A stretch of DNA of 64,000 nucleotides from Aliamphritea ceti (GTDB taxonomy: Bacteria > Pseudomonadota > Gammaproteobacteria > Pseudomonadales > Balneatricaceae), in NCBI RefSeq assembly GCF_024347215.1, contig NZ_AP025282.1:1426001-1490000 (forward strand), read 5' to 3'. Made by a program: the position numbers and the translations under genes. Below the pieces are notes generated by a model. That model was not told where the DNA came from and did not search any database. It was given only the letters and a program-made list of their open reading frames with translations. This document shows positions 50,999 to 60,375 of the stretch, piece by piece (within the stretch, counting starts at the first letter, position 1; each line of letters opens with the position of its first letter).

Positions 50999-51060
50999 GC
51001 ATGGCTTGCCGTGCTGGTTACAGGTTTGATCTGAAGTACTGAATCAAATTTCCCACCTAT

Positions 51061-51088
51061 AAAAACGGAGATCCAGGTCTCCGTTTTT
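51061..51088 (+). terminator. Rho-independent terminator before mraZ
   Basis: A perfect 11-bp stem (AAAAACGGAGA with TCTCCGTTTTT) and a 6-nt loop, ending in five T. It isolates the dcw cluster from upstream transcription. Confidence 0.92.
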
Positions 51089-51364
51089 CGTTATGATTTA
51101 ATATCAAAAAAATTCAAGTTTATCTGCGTCGACAAATGTCATTTGTGGCGGTTTCATATGTTAAAATTCTGCAGCCGCGAAAGCGCATTAGCTTACTGAC
51201 GGTTTGATTTTGTAGTTGTAGATTTTTTCTCTTGTCAGGCTGGTATACAGCCCTGATTCAGTTTTATCTCTTCTGTTTTATTGCTCTGTTTTCAGATTCT
51301 CCGACTGGCTTTAAGCCCTTGAGATATCTGGTCTTGACGATTGCCCAAAATCTGTTTTACGGCC

Positions 51365-51393
51365 TTGCAAAAGCCAAGGTTAATTTCTATAGT
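51365..51393 (+). promoter_or_regulatory. Promoter of the dcw cluster (Pmra)
   Basis: TTGCAA (51365-51370), a 17-bp spacer and TATAGT (51388-51393); start point near 51400, immediately before the MraZ boxes. Confidence 0.75.
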
Positions 51394-51401
51394 GTGACGT
51401 A

Positions 51402-51426
51402 GTGGGTAAATGTGGGTAAATGTGGA
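51402..51426 (+). promoter_or_regulatory. MraZ operator: three 10-bp direct repeats
   Basis: GTGGGTAAAT, GTGGGTAAAT and GTGGAGCAAA begin at 51402, 51412 and 51422. MraZ is known to bind direct GTGGG-type repeats with 10-bp spacing upstream of its own gene; here they overlap the start point, fitting autorepression. Confidence 0.85.
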
Positions 51427-51456
51427 GCAAAGGGGAATTAAAGTGGAAGTCAGGGC

Positions 51457-51912
51457 ATGTTCCGGGGTGTAAACCCGATTAATCTCGATGCCAAGGGCCG
51501 AATGGCCATTCCGGCGCGCTACCGTGAGGCAATCTCAGGGTTCTGTGCCGGGCAGTTAGTAGCCACTATTGATACTGAAGACCGTTGTCTGCTGCTTTAC
51601 CCGCTTTCCGAATGGGAAGAAATTCAGGAAAAAATTGAAGCGCTTCCTAGCTTTAACAAACAGGCCCGGCGAATTCAGCGTTTGCTGATAGGCCATGCGA
51701 CCGATCTGGAAATGGATAATAACGGTCGCCTTTTATTGCCAGCACCATTACGTGATTACGCTGAGCTGGAAAAGAAAATCATTCTGCTGGGGCAGGGCAA
51801 TAAGTTCGAGATCTGGAGTGAAGACCGCTGGAACAGCACCCGGGATGATTATCTGAATGATGATGACGGCGGAATGGAACTGCCGGATGATTTGCAAAAT
51901 TTATCGCTTTAA
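51457..51912 (+). CDS. mraZ: Transcriptional regulator MraZ
   Basis: AbrB-like regulator of the division and cell wall cluster. 151 residues: FRGVNPINLDAKGRMAIPAR (about 2-21) and the second repeat GHATDLEMDNNGRLLLPAPL (about 75-94), both with the conserved D-x3-GR core. First gene of the cluster, with its operators just upstream. Confidence 0.97.
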   Translation: MFRGVNPINLDAKGRMAIPARYREAISGFCAGQLVATIDTEDRCLLLYPLSEWEEIQEKIEALPSFNKQARRIQRLLIGHATDLEMDNNGRLLLPAPLRDYAELEKKIILLGQGNKFEIWSEDRWNSTRDDYLNDDDGGMELPDDLQNLSL

Positions 51913-51952
51913 GCCGGTAACGGCTGATGAAAACCATTAGGGGTCAATGCAC

Positions 51953-52891
51953 ATGAGTGCAGAATTTCAACACATTACAGTGCTGCTGAATGAAGCTGTC
52001 GATACCCTTGTTGGTGACGGAGATGGTTTTTATATTGATGGAACCTTTGGCAGGGGCGGGCATTCCGCACTGGTTCTTGAACGTTTAACGCCGCAGGGCA
52101 AGTTACTGGCAATTGATAAAGATCCTGAAGCAATTGCCTGTGCAGCACAGCGATTTGCAACAGAACCGCGCTTCGATATCGAGCGCGGTTCTTTCGCTCA
52201 GCTACAGGAGTTTGTTGAAGCCCGTGATCTGTCAGGCAAGCTGGACGGTGTGTTACTGGATCTGGGGGTTTCTTCTCCGCAACTGGATGATCCAAACCGC
52301 GGCTTCAGTTTTATGACTGATGGCCCGTTAGATATGCGCATGAACCCGGACGTTGGGGAAAGTGCTGCTGAATGGCTGACCCATGCGACTGAGGCGCAAA
52401 TTGCGGATGTTCTTTATACCTATGGAGAAGAACGTCACGGTCGCCGAATAGCCAGAGCTATTCTGGCTGCACAAGCAGAAGAACCTATTACGACGACAGG
52501 GCGCTTATCAAAGATTGTCGCTGATGCGAACCCTTCTTGGGAAAAAGGTAAGAATCCTGCTACCCGTGCTTTTCAGGGTATCCGTATATTCATTAACCGC
52601 GAGCTGGATGATCTGGAAGCCTGTCTTGAGCAATCACTGGAAATGCTTAAGGTCGGTGGCCGACTGGTTGTGATTAGCTTCCACTCTTTGGAAGACAGAA
52701 TAGTTAAACGTTTTATTCGTCAGCACGTGAAAGGTGATGAGCATTTGCCGAGAGGTATTCCTTTTACCGATGACATGTTGGAAAAACGACTTAAGGCTGT
52801 GACAAAAGCTGTTAAAGCCAGTCGTAAAGAAGTTGATGATAACCCGCGTTCACGCAGTGCCGTTATGCGTGCGGCGGTAAAACTGAAGTGA
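51953..52891 (+). CDS. rsmH: 16S rRNA (cytosine1402-N4)-methyltransferase RsmH
   Basis: Methylates N4 of C1402, the same nucleotide that RsmI modifies. 312 residues from ATG 51953 (AGGGG nine bases upstream; ATG 51947 is too close). SAM motif YIDGTFGRGGHSALVLERL (about 24-42), LDLGVSSPQLDDPNRGFSF (about 102-120), GPLDMRMNP and VISFHSLEDRIVKRFI. Stop overlaps the ftsL start (GTGA). Confidence 0.97.
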   Translation: MSAEFQHITVLLNEAVDTLVGDGDGFYIDGTFGRGGHSALVLERLTPQGKLLAIDKDPEAIACAAQRFATEPRFDIERGSFAQLQEFVEARDLSGKLDGVLLDLGVSSPQLDDPNRGFSFMTDGPLDMRMNPDVGESAAEWLTHATEAQIADVLYTYGEERHGRRIARAILAAQAEEPITTTGRLSKIVADANPSWEKGKNPATRAFQGIRIFINRELDDLEACLEQSLEMLKVGGRLVVISFHSLEDRIVKRFIRQHVKGDEHLPRGIPFTDDMLEKRLKAVTKAVKASRKEVDDNPRSRSAVMRAAVKLK

Positions 52892-53268
52892 AAGTTAGTT
52901 GGCCTGCCTGGCTGCAGTTTGGTACTGCAGCCCTGAGTGATGAGGAAAATGATTCAGTAGTTGCTGAACGTCCTGCTGTCATGCTGAAGGCCAGTGATCT
53001 GTACGTTAAATCGGTTGTTCTGTTGGTGTTGGTAAGTTGCATTGTTATTTCGGCATTGATGGTTATTTTTACCGCCTATCAGTACCGCCTGAACTTTAAC
53101 CATCAACAGCAACTGGTGCAGCAATGGGATGAGTTACAGGTGGAGTGGGGGCAGCTGCTTTTAGAGCAAGGAGCCCTGGCAGCGAATAGCCGGGTTGAAA
53201 ACCTGGCAACTAAAAAGTTAAGCATGCAGATTCCGGCCAGAATAGAGGTTATACGTGATGAGCGTTAA
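52888..53268 (+). CDS. ftsL: Cell division protein FtsL
   Basis: 126 residues, bitopic: a cytoplasmic part of about 33 residues, one helix (SVVLLVLVSCIVISALMVIF, about 36-55), then a periplasmic coiled coil (NFNHQQQLVQQWDELQVEWG) that forms FtsQLB. The sequence is divergent as usual; position between rsmH and ftsI makes the call. GTG start overlaps the rsmH stop; the end overlaps ftsI. Confidence 0.93.
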   Translation: MKVSWPAWLQFGTAALSDEENDSVVAERPAVMLKASDLYVKSVVLLVLVSCIVISALMVIFTAYQYRLNFNHQQQLVQQWDELQVEWGQLLLEQGALAANSRVENLATKKLSMQIPARIEVIRDER

Positions 53269-55012
53269 AGCTACAGCGAACAGTCAGGATAACCAGGAGA
53301 TGTTGCAAGACGTCGCCGGTATCCAGACGCGTGCTGCACGTGGCTGGCGCTTGTGGCTGGTACTGCTGCTCTTGTTGCTGATTGCTGGCTTTATTGTTGC
53401 CAAAATGGTTTCGCTGAATGTGCAGGATCAGGCATTTTTGCAAAAGCAGGGCGATTCCCGGGTATTACGAACGACGGCGATTCCGGCGCACCGTGGTGTA
53501 ATTACCGATCGAAATGGCGAACCATTGTCTGTCAGTGCTCCAGTAGCAACGGTATGGGTAAATCCGAAAGAATTCGAAATTGAGAATCCTGCTGTTGGCA
53601 AGCTTGCAAGCTTGCTGGGTTTTAAACCCGGTGAAGTGAAAGAGAAAGTAGCCCGTTACCGAACTAAGCAGTTTTTATATTTGAAGCGACAGATTACGCC
53701 AGATCTTGCAGAAAGTGTTGAGGCTCTGCGTATTAAAGGGCTGCATGTCGATCGGGAATATAAGCGTTATTACCCAGCATCTGAAGTGACTGCCCACCTT
53801 GTGGGTTTTACTAATTTAGATGGTGTCGGGCAGGAAGGACTTGAGTTGGCATTTGAGGACTGGCTCAAAGGTGTTCCGGGCAAAAAACTAGTAATGCGTG
53901 ATTTGCTGGGTCGGACAATTAAGCATATTCGCCAGGTCGAAGATGTTGTGCAGGGTAAAGATCTGCAGTTGAGTATTGATCTGCGTCTGCAGTATTTAGC
54001 TTACCGTGAGCTGAAGGCTGCAGTCAGTGCACATAAAGCGGATTCTGGCGCACTGGTTATGTTGAATGCTCGAACCGGTGAGGTGTTAGCGATGGTGAAT
54101 CAGCCGTCGTTTAACCCAAACGATCGCTCGAACCTGATTCCTGCAATGCTTAGAAATCGTGCGATCACGGATATTTTTGAACCAGGTTCAACTATGAAGC
54201 CGTTAACAGTTGCTGCGGCGCTAATGAGTGGTCAGTACACGGCGGAAAGTGTGGTAGACACCGCGCCAGGTTATATTCGGGTCAGAGGGCGGACCATCAG
54301 AGATCACCGTAATTATGGTGAGCTGGATATGACCAAGATTATTACTAAGTCCAGTAACGTAGGTGTGACTAAGTTAGCGCTGAGTATGCATGAAGATGCA
54401 GTGCGTAACGTGTTTTACAACCTTGGTCTGGGGCAGTCCACAAACAGTGGGTTTCCAGGGGAGCAGACCGGGGTTTTACCGTACATAGAAAAGAAACGTG
54501 TAGTTGAGCGGGCCACTATGTCATACGGCTATGGTTTATCAGCAACGCCGTTGCAGGTTGCTCAGGCATATTTGCCATTTGCCAACCAGGGTGTGATGCC
54601 AACAGTTTCATTGCTGAAGATTGATAAGCCTGACAGTTCAGTGCGGGTAATGCCGGTAGATATCGCTGAAACGATTTTAGACATGATGGAAACGGTTACC
54701 AATAAAGGCGGTACCGGAACCCAGGCTGCGGTTGATGGGTACCGGGTTGCAGGTAAGACAGGTACTGCACATAAAGCTGCTAAAGGTGGTTATAAAGAAG
54801 ATCAGTATATTTCGGTATTCGCAGGCATCGCTCCGGTAAGTGATCCACGGATAATCACTGTTGTGATGATAGATAATCCGAAAGGTCAGGAGTATTACGG
54901 CGGTGAAGTAGCTGCGCCGGTCTTTGCGCGGGTCGTAGGTGGTGCGTTACGCAGTTTAAATGTTGCACCGGATAAGTTGGCCGAAGGCGAGACCCAGGTG
55001 GTAATGAAATGA
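53258..55012 (+). CDS. ftsI: Peptidoglycan transpeptidase FtsI (PBP3)
   Basis: Septal class B penicillin-binding protein. 584 residues from ATG 53258. One N-terminal helix (WLVLLLLLLIAGFIVAKMV), a pedestal domain with RGVITDRNGEPLSVS, and the transpeptidase domain with S311-T-M-K314 in EPGSTMKPL, the SSN triad in TKSSNVGVTK, and KTGT in AGKTGTAHK. Overlaps ftsL by 11 bp and murE by 4 bp. Confidence 0.97.
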   Translation: MSVKATANSQDNQEMLQDVAGIQTRAARGWRLWLVLLLLLLIAGFIVAKMVSLNVQDQAFLQKQGDSRVLRTTAIPAHRGVITDRNGEPLSVSAPVATVWVNPKEFEIENPAVGKLASLLGFKPGEVKEKVARYRTKQFLYLKRQITPDLAESVEALRIKGLHVDREYKRYYPASEVTAHLVGFTNLDGVGQEGLELAFEDWLKGVPGKKLVMRDLLGRTIKHIRQVEDVVQGKDLQLSIDLRLQYLAYRELKAAVSAHKADSGALVMLNARTGEVLAMVNQPSFNPNDRSNLIPAMLRNRAITDIFEPGSTMKPLTVAAALMSGQYTAESVVDTAPGYIRVRGRTIRDHRNYGELDMTKIITKSSNVGVTKLALSMHEDAVRNVFYNLGLGQSTNSGFPGEQTGVLPYIEKKRVVERATMSYGYGLSATPLQVAQAYLPFANQGVMPTVSLLKIDKPDSSVRVMPVDIAETILDMMETVTNKGGTGTQAAVDGYRVAGKTGTAHKAAKGGYKEDQYISVFAGIAPVSDPRIITVVMIDNPKGQEYYGGEVAAPVFARVVGGALRSLNVAPDKLAEGETQVVMK

Positions 55013-56550
55013 CAGGTTTGGGAACGGGGAAACAACTAGCTGAACTGTTGGCGATAGGGGTCGCGGACAGTCAGTTAGCCCCACTTATTCATGATGCTGA
55101 TCTGACTAATGTGCAGATCAGTGCGTTGACGCTGGATAGCCGTATGGTGCAGCCGGGTATGTTGTTTTTTGCCCGCTCAGGCGTTGCTCATCGTGGTTGT
55201 GACTTTATTCTTGATGCGCAGGCTAAAGGTGCTGCTGCGGTTGTTGTTGCAGCGACCGACTGGCAGGCAGGTTTTAGCGGTCAGGATGAAGTGACTGTCC
55301 CGGTTATTCAGGTTGTAGATATAGATGCTGCAACCGGGGCGATTGCTGCACAGTTTTACGGCCAGCCAGGTCAGCGGCTGAAAGTGATTGGTGTAACCGG
55401 TACTAATGGTAAAACATCTTGTGCGCATTATATTGCACAGGGGCTAAATGCGCTGGGTGAAAAAACAGCGTTGATCGGTACGGTAGGTAATGGGTTGTTG
55501 GACGGTTTGAAACCGGCAACTCATACCACGCCGGATGCTATCAGTCTGCAGGCGCTGCTGGCCGATTTTGTTGCAGCCGGTGCAACTGCCGTCGTTATGG
55601 AAGTGTCCAGTCACGCCCTTGATCAGCAGCGGGTTGCCGGACTGAAGTTTGATTTAGCCGCATTTACTAATCTTTCCCGCGATCATTTGGATTATCACGG
55701 TGATATGCAGGCATATTTTTCTGCTAAAGCACGCTTATTTACTGAACTACAGGTGCCCCGGCAGGTCATTAATCTGGATGATGAGTACGGACAGAAGTTA
55801 CAAGTATTGGCTATTGGCGATTCAGTTACCACTTTTGGTGAAAGTACCAGTGCAGCAGTAGTCGCTTCAAACATTGAACTGAGTAGTAAGGGTATTGCTG
55901 CTGAACTGAAAACCCCCTGGGGTAGTTTGCAGATTCATTCACCTCTGTTAGGGCGTTTTAATCTCAGTAATTTGTTGCTGACAGTCAGCGCTTTAGGCGA
56001 GTTAGATTTCAGTGCATCACAGATTGAAAGTGCTGTTGCAAATATTCATGCGGTACCGGGAAGGATGCAGGCTGTTCAGAGCGCGTTACCAGTAGTGCTG
56101 GTGGATTACGCCCATACGCCGGATGCACTGGAGAAAGCTTTGCAGGCATTGATGGATTATTGCCAGGGTGACCTGGTTTGTGTGTTTGGCTGCGGTGGTG
56201 ACCGTGATAATGGTAAGCGTCCTCAGATGGCAAAAGTAGCGGAAGCTCTTGCGGATACGTTAGTTGTTACCAGTGATAATCCCCGGACAGAAGAGCCCGA
56301 GACTATTATCGATATGGTGGTGGCTGGATTGAAGGCTGAGACCAGGTTTGTACGCATCGCTGATCGACGAGAAGCAATAGAACACGCAATTGCAGCGTTG
56401 AAAGAAGAAGATATTTTGCTGATTGCCGGAAAAGGCCATGAAGATTACCAGGAAGTGAACGGTGTGCGCTTACCTTTTGATGATGTAGAAGTTGCACGTA
56501 GCGCAATGAACAATATCTCCCGTGTTACATCTGAAGGAGAGCAGCGATGA
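55009..56550 (+). CDS. murE: UDP-MurNAc-tripeptide synthetase MurE
   Basis: Adds meso-diaminopimelate to UDP-MurNAc-L-Ala-D-Glu. 513 residues. ATP loop GVTGTNGKTSCAHY (about 124-137), THTTPDAISLQ, the carbamoyl-lysine region, DYAHTPDALEKAL (about 365), and the diaminopimelate-specific DNPR motif (SDNPRTEEP). ATGA overlaps with ftsI upstream and murF downstream. Confidence 0.97.
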   Translation: MTGLGTGKQLAELLAIGVADSQLAPLIHDADLTNVQISALTLDSRMVQPGMLFFARSGVAHRGCDFILDAQAKGAAAVVVAATDWQAGFSGQDEVTVPVIQVVDIDAATGAIAAQFYGQPGQRLKVIGVTGTNGKTSCAHYIAQGLNALGEKTALIGTVGNGLLDGLKPATHTTPDAISLQALLADFVAAGATAVVMEVSSHALDQQRVAGLKFDLAAFTNLSRDHLDYHGDMQAYFSAKARLFTELQVPRQVINLDDEYGQKLQVLAIGDSVTTFGESTSAAVVASNIELSSKGIAAELKTPWGSLQIHSPLLGRFNLSNLLLTVSALGELDFSASQIESAVANIHAVPGRMQAVQSALPVVLVDYAHTPDALEKALQALMDYCQGDLVCVFGCGGDRDNGKRPQMAKVAEALADTLVVTSDNPRTEEPETIIDMVVAGLKAETRFVRIADRREAIEHAIAALKEEDILLIAGKGHEDYQEVNGVRLPFDDVEVARSAMNNISRVTSEGEQR

Positions 56551-57917
56551 ACGGACCATTTTCGTTAGAGCAACTTCAGCAAGCGCTTCGGGCTGATTTA
56601 ATCAATGCTACTGCTGTAAGTGTTACGGGAGTAAGTACAGATTCCCGCCAGTTAGTTAGTGGTGATTTGTTTCTGGCGATTAAAGGACCAAATTTTGATG
56701 CGCATAGTCTGGTTGCCCAGGCTGAAGAAAAAGGTGCAGTTGCACTGGTCGTTGAGCATCAGGTTGATTCAGATTTACCTCAGTTGATTGTCAAAGATAG
56801 TCGTTTAGCTCTGGGTGATCTTGGTGCATTTAACCGGAGTTTTTTTTCGGGCAGCGTGTTTGCCATTACAGGCAGTAGCGGTAAGACCACTGTAAAAGAA
56901 ATGTTAGCGTCAATAAATAGTCAGAGGGGCCAGACATTAGCAACTCTGGGCAATCTGAATAATGAAATTGGTGTACCACTGACATTGTTAAGACTGAGTA
57001 CTCAGGATCAGTTTGCTGTAATTGAAATGGGTGCCAGTGGCGCGAATGAAATTGATTACAGTGTTGGTCTGACGAAACCGGATGTCGCATTGTTAAATAA
57101 TGCATTAGCTGCACATCTTGAAGGTTTTGGTAGTTTGGAAGGCGTGGTTCATGCGAAAGCAGAAATCTTTAACGGGTTGTCGGCTGAGGGTGTCGGCATT
57201 ATTAACCGGGATGATCCGCATTACAGTGTTTGGAAAGACATTCTGGGAGAGCAACCTCAGCTAAGTTTTGGTCTGCACCCGGAAGCTGATGTAACTGCTT
57301 CAGAAATCCAGCGCCAGGAAAATGGATGTTATCAGTTTGAACTGCATTTTAAAGGTCAGCAGCAAACCGTACAGCTGGCCATGCTGGGACGCCATAACGT
57401 GAATAATGCGTTAGCTTCGGCTGCAACTGCTTTGGCTGATAACTGTTCTTTGAAGGTTATTTCCGAAGGATTAGGTGCTTGCAAAGCGGTGCCAGGCAGA
57501 ATGTGCCCGATCGCAGCAGATAATGGATTACTAATTGATGATACCTATAACGCTAATCCGGGCTCAATGAAGGCTGCAGTTGATGCCTTACTGGACTTGG
57601 CTTCTGATGATGCTCTGAGTGTTTTAGCTCTGGGCGATATGGGTGAATTAGGTCCGGACGAAATTGAGATTCATGCCGATATAGGCCGTTATGCTGCACA
57701 AGCCGGAGTGGATGTGCTGTATACCTGCGGGCCTTTGAGCGCTAATACAGTAGCCGCCTATCGGTCAGCTGGTGGTAAACAGTCAGAAAGTTATCAGCGT
57801 CACGAAGATGTTGTAGCTGCGATACAGCAATTATCGAATAACAGGGTGACGCTGGCGAAGGGATCGCGGAGCGCAAGAATGGAACAGGTCATTAAGGGCC
57901 TGCAAGAGAGAGGTTAA
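56547..57917 (+). CDS. murF: UDP-MurNAc-tripeptide D-Ala-D-Ala ligase MurF
   Basis: Adds D-Ala-D-Ala to complete the pentapeptide. 456 residues. ATP loop ITGSSGKTTVKEML (about 107-120), NLNNEIGVPLTLLRL, MGASGANEIDYSVGL, DDTYNANPGSMKAAVDAL (about 331) and LGDMGELG. Overlaps murE by 4 bp; mraY follows after 4 bp. Confidence 0.97.
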   Translation: MNGPFSLEQLQQALRADLINATAVSVTGVSTDSRQLVSGDLFLAIKGPNFDAHSLVAQAEEKGAVALVVEHQVDSDLPQLIVKDSRLALGDLGAFNRSFFSGSVFAITGSSGKTTVKEMLASINSQRGQTLATLGNLNNEIGVPLTLLRLSTQDQFAVIEMGASGANEIDYSVGLTKPDVALLNNALAAHLEGFGSLEGVVHAKAEIFNGLSAEGVGIINRDDPHYSVWKDILGEQPQLSFGLHPEADVTASEIQRQENGCYQFELHFKGQQQTVQLAMLGRHNVNNALASAATALADNCSLKVISEGLGACKAVPGRMCPIAADNGLLIDDTYNANPGSMKAAVDALLDLASDDALSVLALGDMGELGPDEIEIHADIGRYAAQAGVDVLYTCGPLSANTVAAYRSAGGKQSESYQRHEDVVAAIQQLSNNRVTLAKGSRSARMEQVIKGLQERG

Positions 57918-57921
57918 ATCA

Positions 57922-59004
57922 ATGTTACTCCTTCTAACCGATTGGTTAGCACAACACTTTTCCAGCTTTACCGTATTCAGTTATCTGACGTTGCGGGGGA
58001 TTTTGGGAGTACTGACGGCACTGGCTATCTCTTTGATGCTTGGGCCGTTACTGATCCGTACATTAAAAATGAAGCAGATTGGTCAGTCTGTTCGTGATGA
58101 TGGTCCGCAGTCTCATCTGAGTAAAGCCGGAACCCCGACGATGGGTGGCGCGTTAATTCTGCTGGCCATTATGATCAGCAGCCTGTTATGGGGTGATCTG
58201 AGTAACCGTTATGTATGGGTGGTATTGATTGTAACCTTCATATTCGGAGCTGTTGGCTGGGTCGATGATTACCGGATGGTAATTGAAAAGAATTCCCGTG
58301 GTTTACCTGCGCGGTGGAAGTATTTTTGGCAGTCCGTTGGTGGTATCGGCGCTGCTGTTTTCTTATATGTAACGGCGGAGTCTGCGGTAGAAACACAGCT
58401 GATTATTCCGTTATTTAAAGACGTCGCGATAGAGATGGGTATTTTCTATATCGTCTTTACCTATTTTGTAATCGTAGGTACTTCTAACGCTGTAAACCTG
58501 ACAGATGGCCTTGATGGGCTGGCAATATTACCGACTGTTCTGGTGGCTGGCGCGCTAGCTATTTTTGCTTATCTGAGTGGTCACGTGCAGTTTGCGAATT
58601 ATCTGAATATTCCTTATTTACCGGGTTCAGGCGAACTGATCATTATTTGTGGTTCGATCGTCGGGGCAGGTCTGGGCTTCTTGTGGTTTAACGCTTACCC
58701 GGCTCAGGTATTTATGGGTGATGTCGGTGCGCTGGCATTAGGTGCTGCTTTGGGCGTGATTGCTGTAATAGTCCGTCAGGAACTGGTGCTGCTTATTATG
58801 GGCGGCGTATTTGTTATTGAGACAGTGTCGGTCATCTTGCAGGTAGCATCATTCAAGCTGACAGGTCGGCGTATATTCCGAATGGCGCCGTTACATCATC
58901 ATTTTGAATTAAAAGGCTGGCCTGAACCTCGGGTCATCGTACGTTTCTGGATCATTACTGTGGTACTGGTACTGGTCGGCCTGGCAACACTGAAGATTCG
59001 TTAA
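57922..59004 (+). CDS. mraY: Phospho-MurNAc-pentapeptide transferase MraY
   Basis: Makes lipid I on the inner membrane. 360 residues, ten helices. Catalytic-region motifs: SKAGTPTMGGALI (about 70-82), GWVDDYRMVIEKNSRGLPAR with the Asp pair (about 112-131), SNAVNLTDGLDGLAILP (about 190-206), FMGDVGALALG and the cytoplasmic APLHHHFELKGWPE. SD AGAGAGG lies before the ATG. Confidence 0.98.
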   Translation: MLLLLTDWLAQHFSSFTVFSYLTLRGILGVLTALAISLMLGPLLIRTLKMKQIGQSVRDDGPQSHLSKAGTPTMGGALILLAIMISSLLWGDLSNRYVWVVLIVTFIFGAVGWVDDYRMVIEKNSRGLPARWKYFWQSVGGIGAAVFLYVTAESAVETQLIIPLFKDVAIEMGIFYIVFTYFVIVGTSNAVNLTDGLDGLAILPTVLVAGALAIFAYLSGHVQFANYLNIPYLPGSGELIIICGSIVGAGLGFLWFNAYPAQVFMGDVGALALGAALGVIAVIVRQELVLLIMGGVFVIETVSVILQVASFKLTGRRIFRMAPLHHHFELKGWPEPRVIVRFWIITVVLVLVGLATLKIR

Positions 59005-59025
59005 GAATCAGGGGAATAAGTAGCT

Positions 59026-60375
59026 GTGACGCTGATTGCATCTGATAATCGCCGTATCGTCATCGGGTTAGGACAAACCGGGCTTTCTTGTGCCCGGTTT
59101 CTTGCGCGAGAAGGTTTACCCTTTGCGCTGATGGATACCCGTGATGTACCACCGAACCTTGATGCGATAAAAACGGAATTTCCGGATGCAGACGTTTACT
59201 GTGGTCCACTCAATGCAGAGCTGTTGTGTGCGGCAGGTGAGTTATTGCTCAGTCCTGGAGTGGCTAAGGATCAGCCAGCAATTCAGCAGGCAGTAGAGGC
59301 GGGTGTAAAGTTGTCCGGCGATATTGATCTGTTTTGCCGCCAGACCTCTTCGCCTGTCATTGCGATTACTGGCTCTAACGCTAAGAGCACAGTCACAAGT
59401 CTTGTCGGTCAGATGGCTCAGGATGCCGGCATAGATACGGGTATTGGCGGCAATTTAGGCACGCCGGTTCTGGATATGCTCAAAGAAGGTGAGCAGGATT
59501 TATATGTGTTGGAACTGTCCAGTTTTCAACTGGAAACAACGCATGATTTACGCCCGGCGGTAGCCACTGTTCTGAATATCAGCCCGGATCATCTCGATCG
59601 ATATGATAACAATATGCAGTTGTACTATCAGGCGAAACACCGGGTATATCGGGGTGCACAGAAAGTTGTAACTAACCGTGATGATGCACTGACAACCCCT
59701 TTACTGCCTGAACAGGTTAAACGTTGCAGTTTTGGCCTGGGTAAACCGGATTTGCAGGACTTTGGTGTCATTCAGCAAAATGGCGAAGCATGGTTAGCAA
59801 AAGGTCTGCAGGGCCTGATGCCGGTTAAGTCAATGAAGTTGCAGGGTGGTCATAATGTGGCGAATGCACTTGCTGCTCTGGCGCTGGGTGATGCAGCAGA
59901 TTTACCCATGGCTGTTATGTTGAAAACACTGCAGAGCTTTGCGGGTTTACGGCATCGTTGTCAGTGGGTAACTGAATTGAATGGGGTTAATTATTTTAAT
60001 GACTCCAAAGGGACCAATGTTGGTGCGACTGAAGCTGCTCTGAATGGTTTGGGAGCGACTCTTTCCGGCGAGCAGAAAGTTATCCTGATTGCTGGTGGGC
60101 AAGGTAAAGGTGCTGAGTTTGACGCCTTAAGTCTGCCATTGCGACAGCATGGACGTGCTTTGGTTTTGATTGGTGAGGATGCGGCAAAGCTGGCTGCAAT
60201 TACTGATCTGGATACTTTTTACACTGACAGTATGTCAGCAGCAGTTAAGCAGGCGCAGGTATTAGCAGAGCCAGGGGATATAGTGTTGCTCTCTCCTGCC
60301 TGCGCCAGCTTCGATATGTTTGCCAGCTTTACCGCCCGTGGCGATGCTTTTTGTGACGCGGTGCTGGCACTATGA
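59026..60375 (+). CDS. murD: UDP-MurNAc-L-Ala D-Glu ligase MurD
   Basis: Adds D-glutamate to UDP-MurNAc-L-Ala. 449 residues, GTG start. N-terminal substrate domain VIGLGQTGLSCARFLAREG, ATP loop ITGSNAKSTVTSLVG (about 113-127), LSSFQLETTHDL, NISPDHLDRY and NDSKGTNVGATEAAL (about 325). Stop overlaps ftsW. Confidence 0.97.
   Translation: MTLIASDNRRIVIGLGQTGLSCARFLAREGLPFALMDTRDVPPNLDAIKTEFPDADVYCGPLNAELLCAAGELLLSPGVAKDQPAIQQAVEAGVKLSGDIDLFCRQTSSPVIAITGSNAKSTVTSLVGQMAQDAGIDTGIGGNLGTPVLDMLKEGEQDLYVLELSSFQLETTHDLRPAVATVLNISPDHLDRYDNNMQLYYQAKHRVYRGAQKVVTNRDDALTTPLLPEQVKRCSFGLGKPDLQDFGVIQQNGEAWLAKGLQGLMPVKSMKLQGGHNVANALAALALGDAADLPMAVMLKTLQSFAGLRHRCQWVTELNGVNYFNDSKGTNVGATEAALNGLGATLSGEQKVILIAGGQGKGAEFDALSLPLRQHGRALVLIGEDAAKLAAITDLDTFYTDSMSAAVKQAQVLAEPGDIVLLSPACASFDMFASFTARGDAFCDAVLAL

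Larger units (their letters stand above)
50999..51456. other. 458-bp gap between the HMT-like gene and mraZ
   Basis: Holds the terminator at 51061-51088 and the mraZ promoter with MraZ boxes at 51365-51426. The rest (about 51090-51360) is AT-rich and shows no supported gene. Confidence 0.7.

Noticed and set aside
53249..53443. Other small antisense frames in the dcw cluster
   Set aside because: All lie opposite tightly packed, recognisable division and wall genes.
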